64,000 bases of DNA. It comes from Erythrocercus mccallii (lineage: Eukaryota; Chordata; Aves; Passeriformes; Dicruridae). Below are positions 36,595 to 49,800 of this stretch, piece by piece (the first letter of the stretch is position 1; every line of letters begins with the position of its first letter). The position numbers and the translations under genes were made by a program. Below the pieces are notes generated by a model, which was given only the letters and a program-made list of their open reading frames with translations, searched no databases and had not been told where the DNA came from. The stretch lies in contig VZRG01002083.1 of the NCBI GenBank assembly GCA_013397435.1, positions 64,185 through 128,184 on the forward strand, in the 5' to 3' direction.

Positions 36595-38746
36595 TTAAAA
36601 AAGTATGTTTATGTCTGCAAAGTCCCAAACACCGAGGACTATTCTGGCTGGATTCCTTTGCATTCATCTCTTGCAGTCAGAGAGGAGTACCTTGTTCAAG
36701 ATGGTCCTTCTTTCAAGCACAATCCATCAGAATTAATGCAATAGTGTTTTGTGCTCAGCAAACTATCAGAACAAAAGTGCAAAGACACTACTGGTCTTCA
36801 GGTTCCTAGTTCAAGAAGCAATATAGAATTCCACATTTAGATAAAGAAAATATTTTTCAATATTTTAGGTCAGTAGATGTCCCCTAACATTACATACTGG
36901 AATGCATAGAACACAAATATGTTAAACTGTCTTACCAGCTGAAAAGAAATGTTGCTTTTCACACTGCTTCTGTCCCTTGATAGTTTAAGCTGTGTGGTTT
37001 GATGATCAGGCAGTAGCAGCAGTGGCATAATAAAGCAGAGCTTACTGTGCCTGATTTTAAAGATAATCTCAAAAACCAATGAAAAGCTGCTTCGATTATC
37101 AGATTGAGTTAAAGTAGCTATATATGTAATTTCTCATTAGTCATGGAGAAACAGGAATTTCTGCTAAAGGGTTAACATTTAAAAGGCCAAGTAATTTTCT
37201 GAACAGAAAAGTATCTGCTTGCAACTTTTATATAAATAGGTCAATAAAGGAGCTTTCTAAATGACCTAAAGCCATTTTATAGCCCGTGTTGATGTGGGGC
37301 TAAACTGCTTCCACCCAAGACCTGTGCCCAACTGTGTTCAGACCCCTGCAGCACCTCTGAGCTGCCCTGTCCTGTACTTCTTACACAGCTGATTGCTGCA
37401 CTGTGCTCAAAGGGCAGCTCTGGAAGCAAAGGCAAACAAGCATTGCATTGATTCCTTGTCCTAATCCTAGAGCGTATAAGGAGCAGATCTTCCCATGCCC
37501 AGCAGCAATGATGTAATGGCAGTGTTACAGCCAGGATCCATCAAGTCAATCCTGCACGTGGGTCTAGTGCCAGAGAACAGAAAGAGAGAAGCAAAGAACA
37601 GACTGAGTCAGCTTCTGGGGCCAAGAGACAGGGAGGCAGGGGCCATACAGAAATGGAGAGGGACATTTCCAAATTGGTACATCAGAATGGATTGTGGTAC
37701 TTCTCCCAGTACCTGCTTTTTGACCCTATTATACCTGGGAGAAAAAAAATTTCCAAATTAGAACTGCTGGGTCAGGGACATTTGCAGTTTGCTCCTAAGA
37801 GGCACTGAACCACCCCCCCCGCCCCACCTCAAACCCCTCCACATTCACAGTGACAATTCACTAACCAAAAGCTTGTTATACCTTGCTTCAAAGGGAGCAA
37901 CGTCCCTTATTTTAATACCCTTGTGTCACGCACTTGTTCATGAAGTCTGCCTCCTAGGGTGAACAGAGATAACTTCCAGCCCAACATAACAACAAACCAC
38001 CACCATCCGTCAGATGTACAGCCAGATAGTGTTCCAATAAGAGAAACGGTTCCTTCAGCAGTTCTGGGGCCATCAACACAAACGGAAACAGAGAGCACAC
38101 AGAACTAAGATGTAGCGGACCCCAGAAAAACAAACAAATTTCTCCCTGGAGCAGCCTGGGGTCAGTTACCACAGTGTAGTTTCTGAAGTGAAAAGAGCTG
38201 TGAGGTGAAGCTGCAGGAAACTGTGCTGAGACCATTAGCATGCTTTTGTCCAGTACACATTCACATCGGCATCATCACAATGCAAGCAGCCCCTGTAGGA
38301 CAGTGTGGGGCAGTCAGCTCATCAGGGCAGTGGAGCTGGGCCAATCCTCTGCTGCCTTGTGGAGGGCACGTGAGGGACTGGCAGCAGCAGGGAGGATGCA
38401 TCAGCCCATCAGGACATCTCCCATGACCTATCAGCAGATGAAAAATGGAAAATAAGGAGGGAAGAAATCAAATCTTAGAGCAGTACCCAGGAAGCCATTG
38501 ACCTAGGGATGTATTGAAGGAGTAATAACAACATGGGCAAATCTAAGTCATGTAGGTCCAAAATCAACGTAGCAAACACCATGACGGATCTGAACAATCA
38601 GACCAGAGGATGTGGATGCAATGCAGTACTGTCCCAGCACTCACCTATGAAAAAACAACTTCTCTTTACTACAGTGCTCTCTCCTGTTTAGGGAGCTTTG
38701 GGGTTGCCTATAGTCTTAGGTAAGAGAAGAGGGTGAGGGAAGGGAG

Positions 38747-38752
38747 TTTATT
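38747..38752 (-). other. Candidate poly(A) signal of IL21R
   Basis: TTTATT on the plus strand (AATAAA on minus), about 1.16 kb beyond the IL21R stop codon. It is the first good AATAAA I noticed downstream. Its use is inferred only. Confidence 0.4.
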
Positions 38753-39913
38753 GGTATCACAGCAACAACAGATTATTACTACACTGGGAAACATGCATCC
38801 TTCACCACAAAGGTTCTCTCAAAATATGACCTTCTGGAGCCAAGCAGCCTGTGGGTTAGTAGCACTATGCCTATATAAGATGAAGGTTTTTCACATTCAA
38901 TTTCAGCATTAGAGTGACTTTTTAAGACAGGTATCCTGAAAAAATCAGAGATATGGAGATGTCAGAGAGAAAAACAGATTCAAGGTTACAGTGCAGTTTC
39001 ATATTTGGCTTCATTAGCTAGCAGAAATTGTTCAAAATTTATGCTACTGACCTGTTAACTGTAGCAAAGCAAGTCCAAGGCAGAAGTGGCAGGCTTATCC
39101 AGGTAAGACAATGTTTCAATAATTTTGGCATAATTCTAAAAGCTGCTCAATTAATATGCTTGAAAAGTGCAGGGGGAGAGACTGACTCTACAGGAAAGCC
39201 TAATAGCAAGAGTTTGTTTAGAATGATATATATTTTGAAGACTTTTCATTTGCAGATTCCACCTGGAAATTCTTTCTGAAACCTGAGTTGTGCTTGGTAT
39301 CTAGTACATGCATTTCTGCAATGATTACATAAGAATTAGTTTTCATCCCCTGGACAGGTCTGGAACCTTCTGTAATTAAACTACCACAGCTGAGTTTAAA
39401 GAGACAAAGATAGTAGAAGGAAAAGTAACATCACATATTGTTTGGAAAGGGTGGAGGAACTTTAATGTAGCAAACGTGCTTGCCATGGGTTATGATTCTA
39501 AGGTTCCATGTACAGCCAAACTCTCAAGTCATGTGACAATACCAGGGAAAATAACTTAAAGTTCTGTACTCTTTATAAGATTACTGCAAAAAAATTTGCA
39601 TATTTACAGAAGCCAAAGGATACTTTTCAAGGTACAGTTGGTTTTTTTCTGACATTTTTCTAGCATCGAGGGATGGTTGATTTATGATTCTAAAAAAAAA
39701 CCCCAAACCCAACAAAACTCAGGAACAATCAATCACAACAAATTTGAGACATTAATAGGATAAGTGGGAATAGAAACAGGCATATTTCTGTATCAGTTTA
39801 TGCAATAGAGCTTACACAAAGTAAACTTTGTTTCTTTTCTGAATTTTGCTAACACTTTGCTCCTGATGCACTATGGAAAAGGCCCCAAAGTCATCCAGGC
39901 AATATCAAAATCC

Positions 39914-40828
39914 TTAGTTTGCCTGTGTCCCACTGACAGGGCTCTCAGAGCGACAGGACACCCACTGTTTGACATAGCTCCGTGGAAAATCTTGCCCGTC
40001 CTGCTCAAGAGGGACAGCCTCACAAATGGTCTGACTGTTTTGCCCAAATTCAGAATCAACTGGACTTCCGCAGTCTGAGTCCACAAAGCCACTGTCAATA
40101 GTGTCCAAATCTACACAGATCAAAGGATAACTGTCACCAGGCCTTGTATTTTGAGGGAAGAAGTCATAGAAGCCTTCACTGTAAGAAACACTTTCACCAT
40201 CAGGAGAAGGTAGAGAACCTGGATTTTCCAAATCCCACTGAAGAGGCTGCAAGCAAAAGGCTTCTAGGACGCTCCCCACCCCTCCTTCCACTCCCCTTTC
40301 TCTTTGCTGGTTGACTGGGACACATGTGCTGCTCAGGTGGTCTGTGGACACAGAGCCTGAAGCAAGTATTTTGTCCTGTGTGCTCAGATCAGCCAAATGC
40401 GTGTCACTGGATATCTTTCTGTCTTCCTCATCAATGTTAATCTTGGGGTAAGCGGGTTCCCCAGCACTATCATCTTCCTTGTTGGTATGCTCATGTTCTC
40501 TGTACACACGGTTACAGCTGCACTGGCAGTTACAAGATGTGAATTCATCAGCCACAGTCACTGTATCAATTGACAAGTGCCCATATGTCTGGTCCTCAGT
40601 CCCACCACTACTGTTTACACTACACCACGGGGACTGGCTCCCATGATCTGGGGCAGTCAGGCAAGACGCACAGGGCTTGCAAGGCAGATTCTTTCTCAGC
40701 TCATGCAGCTCTTCCTGTGGGGTGCTGTTGGAAGGATGCATGGTGTAAACTTCTAGGACTTCTGGAAGGACTATTCCCCATTCAAAGAATTCAAAGGTCA
40801 TTTTTATATGGGATGCACCAACCCATTT
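39914..40828 (-). CDS. IL21R: IL21R exon 8 (cytoplasmic tail, stop codon)
   Basis: 915 bp. Starts KWVGASHIKMTFEFFEWG after acceptor TTCTGCAG and ends PVSGTQAN. It carries LEVYTMHPS, YGHLSIDTVTV, a cysteine cluster SCNCQCSCN as in human (WPCSC), and RSYVKQWV. Longer than the human tail. Confidence 0.95.
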   Translation of the reverse strand, partial: KWVGASHIKMTFEFFEWGIVLPEVLEVYTMHPSNSTPQEELHELRKNLPCKPCASCLTAPDHGSQSPWCSVNSSGGTEDQTYGHLSIDTVTVADEFTSCNCQCSCNRVYREHEHTNKEDDSAGEPAYPKINIDEEDRKISSDTHLADLSTQDKILASGSVSTDHLSSTCVPVNQQRERGVEGGVGSVLEAFCLQPLQWDLENPGSLPSPDGESVSYSEGFYDFFPQNTRPGDSYPLICVDLDTIDSGFVDSDCGSPVDSEFGQNSQTICEAVPLEQDGQDFPRSYVKQWVSCRSESPVSGTQAN

Positions 40829-43800
40829 CTGCAGAAAAGGAACACAGGAAGAGAGAGGTTAGCATCACAAGGTTTGAGGCTCCACAGAAATAACCAAATT
40901 TCTTACGCTTTTAGAGGCAAAAAACCAAACTCTAAAATCACTGACTCCTCCAATATAACAGGAGGATGCTGTTATTATGAGACACGGGCAACTGCAGGAG
41001 AACTAACTGAAGTAAGCAAAAATAATTAGCTCTGAGAGGTTTGCATGGCTTTGCAGTTTTCTCTGGCACTCCCGTCAGGATCCCAGGCTTCTGAAATCAC
41101 ATTAATTCAGCTCACACATTGAGACAGCATCTATGGAAAATAAGGAGTATAGACGTAACATAAAGGTCTTCATGGCACCAAACAGATACTGGAAAGCTCT
41201 GGTTCTTATATCTGGAGACGTTTGGCATTCCTTTGAGATAGATTTCCCCTTCTACTGCCCTAATGAGAATCCCTTGCTCAGGATAAGATGATGGCCTTTT
41301 AGTCTGTCATGTGCTCCACTCACTTGTGTAACCCATTTATACCTTGAAATCTCCGTTATGAGCCATGTAAAGAGGTTTGAAAAAGGGAGCAGGGTCTGGG
41401 ATGCAAGCCATCTTCTTCCACAATCTGGAGGAGAAAAGAGAAAGGCTTTGGGGTTAAGCATACATTACAGATGCAAAGCAAGGCATCTCCAGATCCATTT
41501 CAAGCAACTGGAATCACCTGCCTAGCCTTGTGAGTTAGCAAGTAGCTGAGGTTCCAAGGATGTTTTGTGCTGCCAGAGCCATCTAATAGCCCTGTGAACC
41601 TCACTGGAGGTGAGGCCTCAGCACTCGAACACACCTATTCACACTAAGGAAAGAGGTTCCAGATTTTTCCTTCCTGGAAAAGTACCAAATGCTAGAAATG
41701 CGTTTTCACTGAGGCTGGTCTGGTTTGTGGTCTGCAGGCCAGAACTCTTCCCTATGCAATTCTTCTGTGAACCTGGGCTGTGCCAGCCCTATTACTGCAT
41801 CAGCCCAGCCCTCCTCCATGTCAACACCCCATATCTCTTCAAGGCTATGAGAAGCCTCTGAGAGAGACAGAGGCCTCCATGCAGCATTGAGGGACCTATG
41901 TCAGCTTTGGAAAGGGGTAGCTAGCTCTGGCTACTGCTTAATCTGGCAACGGCAGAGCATAGACAAGACCAGGAGAGCAGCTCACGAGGCTGCGTGGCCC
42001 TTGCTTCATCCCCATGTGCCACCATCTTGTCCCAGCCAGGTGAATGGCAGCAGAGTCCCAGAGAAAAGCAGGTCACTCAGGGCTGTACATCAGCCAGTGA
42101 CCAGTCTTGGCTGTCCCTCACAGGCACATAGCTGCCCACTCATAGATATACAAGACTCAAGGAAGGCTGCAAGTGAACACCCCATCTTTAACAAGATAGA
42201 ATAAAAGCATTAACTCCTGCCTCCTGAAGCATTCTTACCTCTGCTGTTTGGCCAGAAATGTTATGATTGAGGCCATGATTGCCACGACAATACCAAACAG
42301 CAACAGCCATTCCATACCCGCTGTCTGTGTCACTGCTGGAGAAAGAGACAAGGTCATTCAGGCTCACCTTGCATTTATATGATCGATAAACAGGAGATGG
42401 TGAGGAGAAAAAGTTTTTGGGACAGAAAGTGTTGTCAAGCATTGGAATGGGCTGCCCAAGTAGGTGGTGGAGTCACTATCCTTGGAGGTGTTCAAGAGAC
42501 TGGACATGGCACTTAGTACTATGGTCTAGTTGACCATTGGTCAAAGGTTGGTCCTGATGATCTTGGAGGTCTTTTCCAACCTAAATGATTCTGAGACATT
42601 CTTAATTTCTATCCCAGATTCTCTCATTGGGATATTGAGGCTGTCAGCTGGTCATCAGTACTGCAGACAGGTCTGATTGAGGGTGCTCAGAGATGATTGC
42701 ATCAATGAAGGGAGCAGTACATCAGCTGCCCCATGGCCTGGCTGCACCACAGATAGCCAAGATAGTTAGGGCAGTACAGCTCCTTGCCACAAAGACCCCT
42801 GGTGTTTCTGACTCCTGGTTTAGGGACACCTCCACAGATGATCTGTGAAGTGAAAAGAGTGCAGCTGATTAGAGTCAGGTGTTGACTAGATGACTTCTTG
42901 GTGGCTGCTCTCCACCTGTAATGAAAAGGAGCACCTTTGAGATCCAGAACTCAGATATCACTTAGCAAATGGAGCCTGGCCCTGCTGCCACTGCACCAGG
43001 TAAACTCTGTAATACTTCAGTTCGAGCTGCAGATCAGTGAGAGCAGAGAAGCTCAGCACATGCTACTGGCATTGGCCACAGTCATTTTGCACCTCCTGTA
43101 CTGGAGCAAAGGCTTCCGATTTTCATAGCCTCTGTTCCACCATGACAAGGATCAATGTACGTCCTTGTATAAAGAACTGTGAACTCCCTGTGGAGTGGTG
43201 ACAACCAAGCAAAACACCCATGCCCAGCACAACCAAACATCAGTGTTCAGACACAGAACTCAGGTTTGAGAGCAGGATCCCCCTCCCCTCAGCTGAAGAC
43301 AACACTAAGACCCAGTATAGGTGATCTTACCCATTTCTGAAAGCTGCAAGCAGGACCCTGGACATTTGACACTGAAAATGAAGATAGAGGTAGCACTCCT
43401 GCAAGCAGCATCCAAATGTACAGCCAACCCCACCAAATACTCTTCTTTTGCCACACGGTGAGAGCATCAATACTGACAGTCCAGGCTCGGTGTTCACATA
43501 ACCAGTAAGGGAGCTAACCATACCTGTCTTTACTGGACTGTTTAAATTTGTTCTAATTAATTAGATTTTTTTAAATTTCTGAAAGCATTCACTGACACTG
43601 GACTAATTGAAAGGGCAAGGAGATCTGGCAGCATATACCGGCAGGGCTGGTTTTCAATGACAATGGAGAACTCCATTCACTCCAAAAACCACCATAGCCA
43701 CTGTCTTCCCGGGGTCTGGCTCTCACTTGGAACTCGTACTCAGTGTTCGCCTGGAGTTCCCATGGCAGGATCACTAATGTCCGTTTATCTTCATGAACAG

Positions 43801-46800
43801 CTTTAGTCTTCTGAATCTGTGAATGATTAAACACCAGAGTGACTCTCTTACTTTGCTCACACTGCTGCACAGTAAGGATGCCTGCAAAGTAACATTTTCT
43901 GCTTTCATGTTGTTTCTGCAAGGCCATACTCTGACTGGTCAGCAGCTATTGCAGCTGGGGGAAGCCTGGGGACTCCCGGGGGAGCCTTTCAGGCAAGACA
44001 GCATGAGAATCAAATGAATTATCAGCCTTCCTCACAGGATCTAATGCTTCTCACATTGCTTCTGCTTCTCAATTATTTTTTGAGTTTGCCTGTTTTCAGT
44101 CCAGTCAAGCAGAGAGACATTTTTTTCTAAACTGTGAAAGCCCTTCTTTCCCACCAGTGCTACTGTCCTGGTTGCGCTGGCCTCCTCTTTTCTGGTACAC
44201 CCTACTTGACGGTAAACTGACATCTCACTTACCTCCCAGGTGTCAGTTCTTCTTTTGTAACGCAGCTGATATTCCAGCTCCTCATTCAAAAAGTGGAAGG
44301 AAGAGTTCTGGTAGATGGTTTCCCAAGAAATATTGTAACCCTCTGAGAACAAAGCGGCCAGGTTGAATGGAGGCTGTGGTTTTACTGGAAGACAGAGTGG
44401 TGTTACCTTTCGTAAGATTACTACAGTTAAGAGATGGCCCAACGTGGTATCAGCAATGCAGAGTGAGTAGGGAACAAAGCTGCCCTGGCAGTGGTGGGCT
44501 TCCTACACTAGAGAACATCCACAGCATTCCTGCCCTCAGACGTGCACAGAACCTCACATATGAGGAGCATAATGAAGTCAGGACCACGTTTCTCTGAATA
44601 TATCTTCTGCTTGTTCAGGTGGTGTTTGTCTGTCTTTCTAGTTTCATTAGACTGGGAATCAAACCCTCAACAGCTTAGAAGGCAGGAATGCTAGCCATTA
44701 CACCACTGGAGAAGTTGTTTTTTCTCTCCAAGGACTGTTTGAATTTCTCCTCACAATTTCTCAGGCCACTTTCTCAGGCCTGTGTGAGGGAGTTATGTGA
44801 CAGGCTTTCTCACAGCTGCTGCCTTCAGCTAGAAATCCATTTTCTGACCACTGTCAGTCCCTACAGCTTGTCTCTGAACCTCCACATTGTCTGTGGAGAA
44901 GGAAAGCTAGTTCGCAGGGCTAATAAACTCCTGGGAGATTATGTAAAATATAGAGCACCTTGTTCTTCTCATGACGTAAAAGAACTCTGTGTAATCATTT
45001 GCAAAATTGGGGAAATACCTCTTAATGTAACAGGGTCATGAGGAAAAGCTGAGGCTAGGGGACACTGCATAAATCCACAGCAATTCAGTGTCCCAACTAC
45101 CCAAAATGCAAGCTTTTGTATCCCTGCAGGGAGTGTTCATATATTGAAAAGCAGTAATGCAAAATTCCAGCAGCCTGCAGGCCCCACCACTGAGATATGA
45201 TGCCTTTGGATGAGGACCTCTAGGAGATATGGAAAGCACCACCACCCAATCTCTAGTCCGTCAGTGGGAGCAAGGAGGCTTCCTGAAATGTTATGGCATT
45301 TGTCAAAAAGATGACACTTCTCATGTAAAATTTAATTTCAGAAGAAGCCAAATAGAAAAATCCTTTTCCTATGTCATTCCTATGCATGGTACCCATTTGC
45401 CTGGCTAAACACTCCTTTTCTTCACAGTTTGCTACACAACCCAGAACATATCAACATTCCACCACGTCAGCTACATGATTGCGTTCAGTCTCTGTATTCA
45501 ATATCATGCAGAGAAATGATTAGGAATTGCCCCAGAAAGGGGAACTGCCACATCCAGTACATCTGGGACACCTTGTACTGCCCAAAATAATGCCATGTTG
45601 GTTCAGGTGTCCACGGCAAAAGCCTTTTGGGAGCTTCCAGCTCCTTGGATATTACAAGGATCTGGAGAAAGACTTTTGACAAGGAGATGTAGTAATAAGA
45701 CAAGGGGGAATGGCTTCACACTGGCAGAGGACAGGGTTAGATGGGATATCTGGGATAAGTTCTTGTCTGTGAGCGTGGTGAGCAACTAGCACAGGTTGCT
45801 CAGAGAAACTGTGGCTGCCCCATCCTTGGAAGTGTCCAAGACTAGGTTGGATGAGGCTTGTCTAGTGGAAGGTGTCCCTGCTCAGGGCAGAGGGTTGGAG
45901 CTGAATTATCTTTAAGGTCCCTTCCAACTCAAACCATTTTAAGGATTCTGTGATTTGTGACATTTGTAATAAAGCAATTCCTCCTGCCCTTTAGAATGCA
46001 GCCAAGAACAAGCTCTTGCATAGTCTTGGTATGGGACTGGTCTAAGGTGGATATTTATCACCTACTGCTTCATGGGGAAAAGTAATTTCCCCACAAAAAG
46101 CATGGACCAAGCCAGCTCTAAGCTCAGCCTCAAGCGCAATAGCAATAAGAGCACAGTGCTTTATGTAGACAAGTGTACAGCAAACACAGCCCCACACTGC
46201 TTGCTGCCCCTCTCACTCCTTGCCCAGACTATCCTAGCACATAAAGTCAATCAGTATTTATCAAATTCACTATTTATGTACTTACTGTTGTCTGACAAAT
46301 AAAAGTCTTTGGAAAGCACGTGCTGTCTATCAGCTATCTCTGTAACATCCACCTGGACTTTGGTATCTGCCAGGAGTTCAGTCATGTCCACAGTGCACAT
46401 GTACTGTGTGTGAGTGCTGTTCCTTGACAATTGCAGGAGACTGCAGGCAGCCACAGTATTTTCTGGATCTTCCTCAGGAACCCTAAAAAAGCCAAAACAA
46501 ACAAGTCTGCATGTATCGCATGTTGTAGTTGGATTAATTTGTTGCTGGACCACCAGGCACAGGAAATGATTAGAATGAGAAATCAACACGTTCAGATAAA
46601 AAAATTATCTTTGAACTTCAACAGATTTCTTTTTTCCCTTCTACTTGCTCAGCTTAGCATCTTTGTGAGAAATAGGAAAGTGTTTCTGGAAAGGAAAGGT
46701 GCTCCTCAGGGCTACACAGCCCAGGACTGTATCCTCTTCCTTGCTGAGGCAGAACAGCAGCTGACTGGACAATCTGCCTGAGCCCTGCCAATGCACATGG

Positions 46801-49800
46801 GTGAAAGTTCACTTTTAACAGCAGCAAAGGGCAAGGTATTCCCACAGCAGCAGAGAAGACAATGTTAAGGAAACTGGAGTCAGCACAGCAGTCAGCAGCA
46901 AGAAGCACAGTCAGCGGACACTGGAACCAGGGGTCCTTTGCTAGGGAAGAAGTCAGTTTGTAACTGGAGTGCAAAATACCAAGTAAAAACCAACATGGCA
47001 GCAAAACCAGGATTTCTGGATAGAGGATAGAAGGTTGCCACTGTGCTATCGCCATGTAGAGGCTTCTGTAACTGGGCTTGCTCATCCTGCCAAGACATAC
47101 CATGTTGCAGTGAGATTGTATGAACCGGCACCCAACTCATCTCGCAGGACACAGGACAAGGTCTGTACATAGTCCACGAAACAAATGAGGCTTTCACAAC
47201 ACATAGCTGTAGGTTTGGAAAGAGAAAACACAATATCAACTTCTATGATAAAGCAAGGAGAACTTTGTATCAATATATGCACTCCTCAGGGTTCCCACTA
47301 AATCTGAAGGGAGCAGACCAGTCTCTGGAAACCATCCTCCCTCCTGCTGAAAGTCTCCAGTTGTGGGACGTAAGATGTGTTCCAGCTCTACAGGGTAACA
47401 AGTCATTGATGGCAAGATAAGTGTCAAACAAAAACCTATTAAAAACGCTGTGGCAGCCAAAATCAGGAAATGCCCAAACTGTGACTGAATTTTCAGACTT
47501 ATCTCTGGCCCCTCTCATACAATCACTACAGCAGTCACATACTTCTGCAGGAGTCTTAGCTTATATGGCACATAGAAGAGGCATATCAAATATTTTAATG
47601 ATACCACTTTCTAAATTGAGTACTATTCTTTGCTAGTTTAATTTTCATTGTGCATCTACATAGCACTTTACACATTTTTTGAAGTGCTATTTTAATAATT
47701 TTTTCTTTGCCATTCTCTTTTCTGTTTTCTAAAGCCTGATATTTGCAGCATCAATACTTTCTATGTCCAGGTCCAGAGCCTTGAAATATGTTTTTCATGA
47801 AATCTGGAATAAAAAATATTGCAAATCTGTAGTTACTATAATTTCTATAAAACATTCTGCTAAGCACAATTTATTAATTACATATTTCTGAAGAGAGCTT
47901 GAGAGGCAGTTGTAGAATTTACATTTATTAGGAAAATCAAGTAATTTTTCCTAGGACATTAGGAAAATTAAGTAATTTTTTGAAAATGGTCACAAAGCAG
48001 CATTTATATTCTTGTACTTATTCTGCAGGAGCTCTGCTCACAGAGCACTATCCAGTGTATGTTTTATAAAAGTATAATTGTCCTGTACATAACACACTTA
48101 TCTCCCTGGATTTCAAGGCAAGTAAGATAGTAGCATAGTGAGAAATGTCTGCATTGACGAGTCCCTTCCTAACAGCTCCCTGGGCTGACAAGAACTACCA
48201 CCAATACACGAGGAACGGGTGAACAAGGAAAGGCCTGCAGGAGATGCAGCATGTTATGCTGGTTCAAACCATGCCTACTGCAGTGACCATTCATTTCTGA
48301 CATGTAAAGTATCACCCCTTTTCAATGGGAATAAAATTTTCATCTAGGAAAAGACTCAAGATGGTTACATCCATGCTTAAATCAAGCATGGGTCCTCCCC
48401 TACCATAAAGGCTGCTCCCAGTCTCCTGAGAGCCAACTACTTTGCAGCCATCGGGCAACCAAACCCTTTGATGCTAGCCATGCTGCGAGCTCACTTTCCT
48501 TTGTTGTTATGCTGCTTTCTTGGTTAGAGAAGCTGCACTCCCTGCTTCCTCCTTCCCTGTTGCAACACGCTTTATGTCCAGAGTGTTGTTTGCAAACGTG
48601 ATATGCTCAACAACCCCAATGCCCAATCTTACAGCTGAAGCTGTTCGCAGAGAACTACCATGGAATGCAGACAGTGTGTGCAGTGATGGACCATCTGTTC
48701 CACCCTCCAGACCAAATGGCTGCCCACATAAACAAGTAGTCTGTGTTTACAATCACCATGCACAGCAGGCATGTCCAGTGGAGGGTGCAGCCCTCTTCTA
48801 GGATGGAGTAAATTCAGAGCAAAACTAAGTCCAACTTTTCCCTGCTAAAGTTACCCATCACAACATTCCTTGCATACTAGAGCACAGACTACTCTCCCTA
48901 AACAGCACTCAGATTTGCATACAAGATCCTCCTTAACCCAAAGAGTTAGGATGGTGGCAGAAGAAATTTGGTGATGTTTGCAACAGATTGGTCCCAAGGA
49001 CGTACATATGATTTTTTTAAAGCTTCATTTTGACTTTTTAATTTCACACTGACTTCAGAATTCTGTTCTAAAAGTTTCATTAAGTTTTCATATTTTATTT
49101 TGAACCCTCAGTTGACTCTTCTGAGGATTCTGGACCAAGCACTATTTACAGGATCCTGAGCAACATACTTATTCTCTTTTTGCTTATCTTTGTTTTCCTA
49201 GAAAAATGGGGTTAGAAATCTCTTGCATTCCTTTAGAAAGAGCAGCAAGTATTAATAGGCTATTAAGCAACAGTAATTAGTGTTCTCCTATGCTATTATG
49301 TTAGTTAGTCAAACAGACTACTATTTCTAGGTAACTGGTAAGTTGCAAGGATATCTTTGGGCAAGAATCTGTTAATAAAATTAAGAGGACAGCTTTTTAC
49401 TGGGAAAGGAATAATTAGGTGTCCTAAAACCAGTTAGTTAGATCTAGGATGAAACGTCTGCCCTTGGCAGCTTCAGAAACAAAACTTGAATACTTCTAAC
49501 AGTAAGGTCTAGATTGATCCAAACTGAAATTAGCACATGGTAATTCCCTGGCTTGCATCACACAAAATTCAGACCAGACATGACAGTGGTCCCCCGTGAC
49601 AGGAAGATATAATTCTTAATGAATCTTTTCTCCTTATTTGGGTCTGGGGCAGATCCAATGCTCTGCCTACAAGCAGCAGGTAAGATACTAAACTTGCATG
49701 GTTCCCTGCAGACATAGTTGCCACTGCCATTTTCTGTCCAGCTGATCTGTTCAGAAAGTCAGCTCTGAGTCAGCTGGAGTTTGCAGTGTGGGTAGGTAGC

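Larger units (their letters stand above)
30732..39913. other. Region between IL9R and IL21R coding sequences
   Basis: About 9.2 kb. Contains the foldback element (31,046-31,417), a CR1 3' end (35,235-35,875), a CA/TA microsatellite (36,565-36,594) and, at the right end, the presumed IL21R 3' UTR. The IL9R promoter and 5' non-coding exon(s) should lie here, but I cannot place them. Confidence 0.6.

Noticed and set aside
46654..47103. Minus-strand open frame running on from IL21R exon 2 (149 codons)
   Set aside because: It reads through the GTATGT donor in another frame. The true continuation is exon 3 at 46,286-46,482, which restores the conserved domain.
47236..47460. Hydrophobic start MAATAFLIGFCLTLIL as the IL21R signal peptide
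   Set aside because: It has no phase-1 donor that would join exon 2 in frame. The exon at 50,289-50,343 has the right hydrophobic length, donor and phase.
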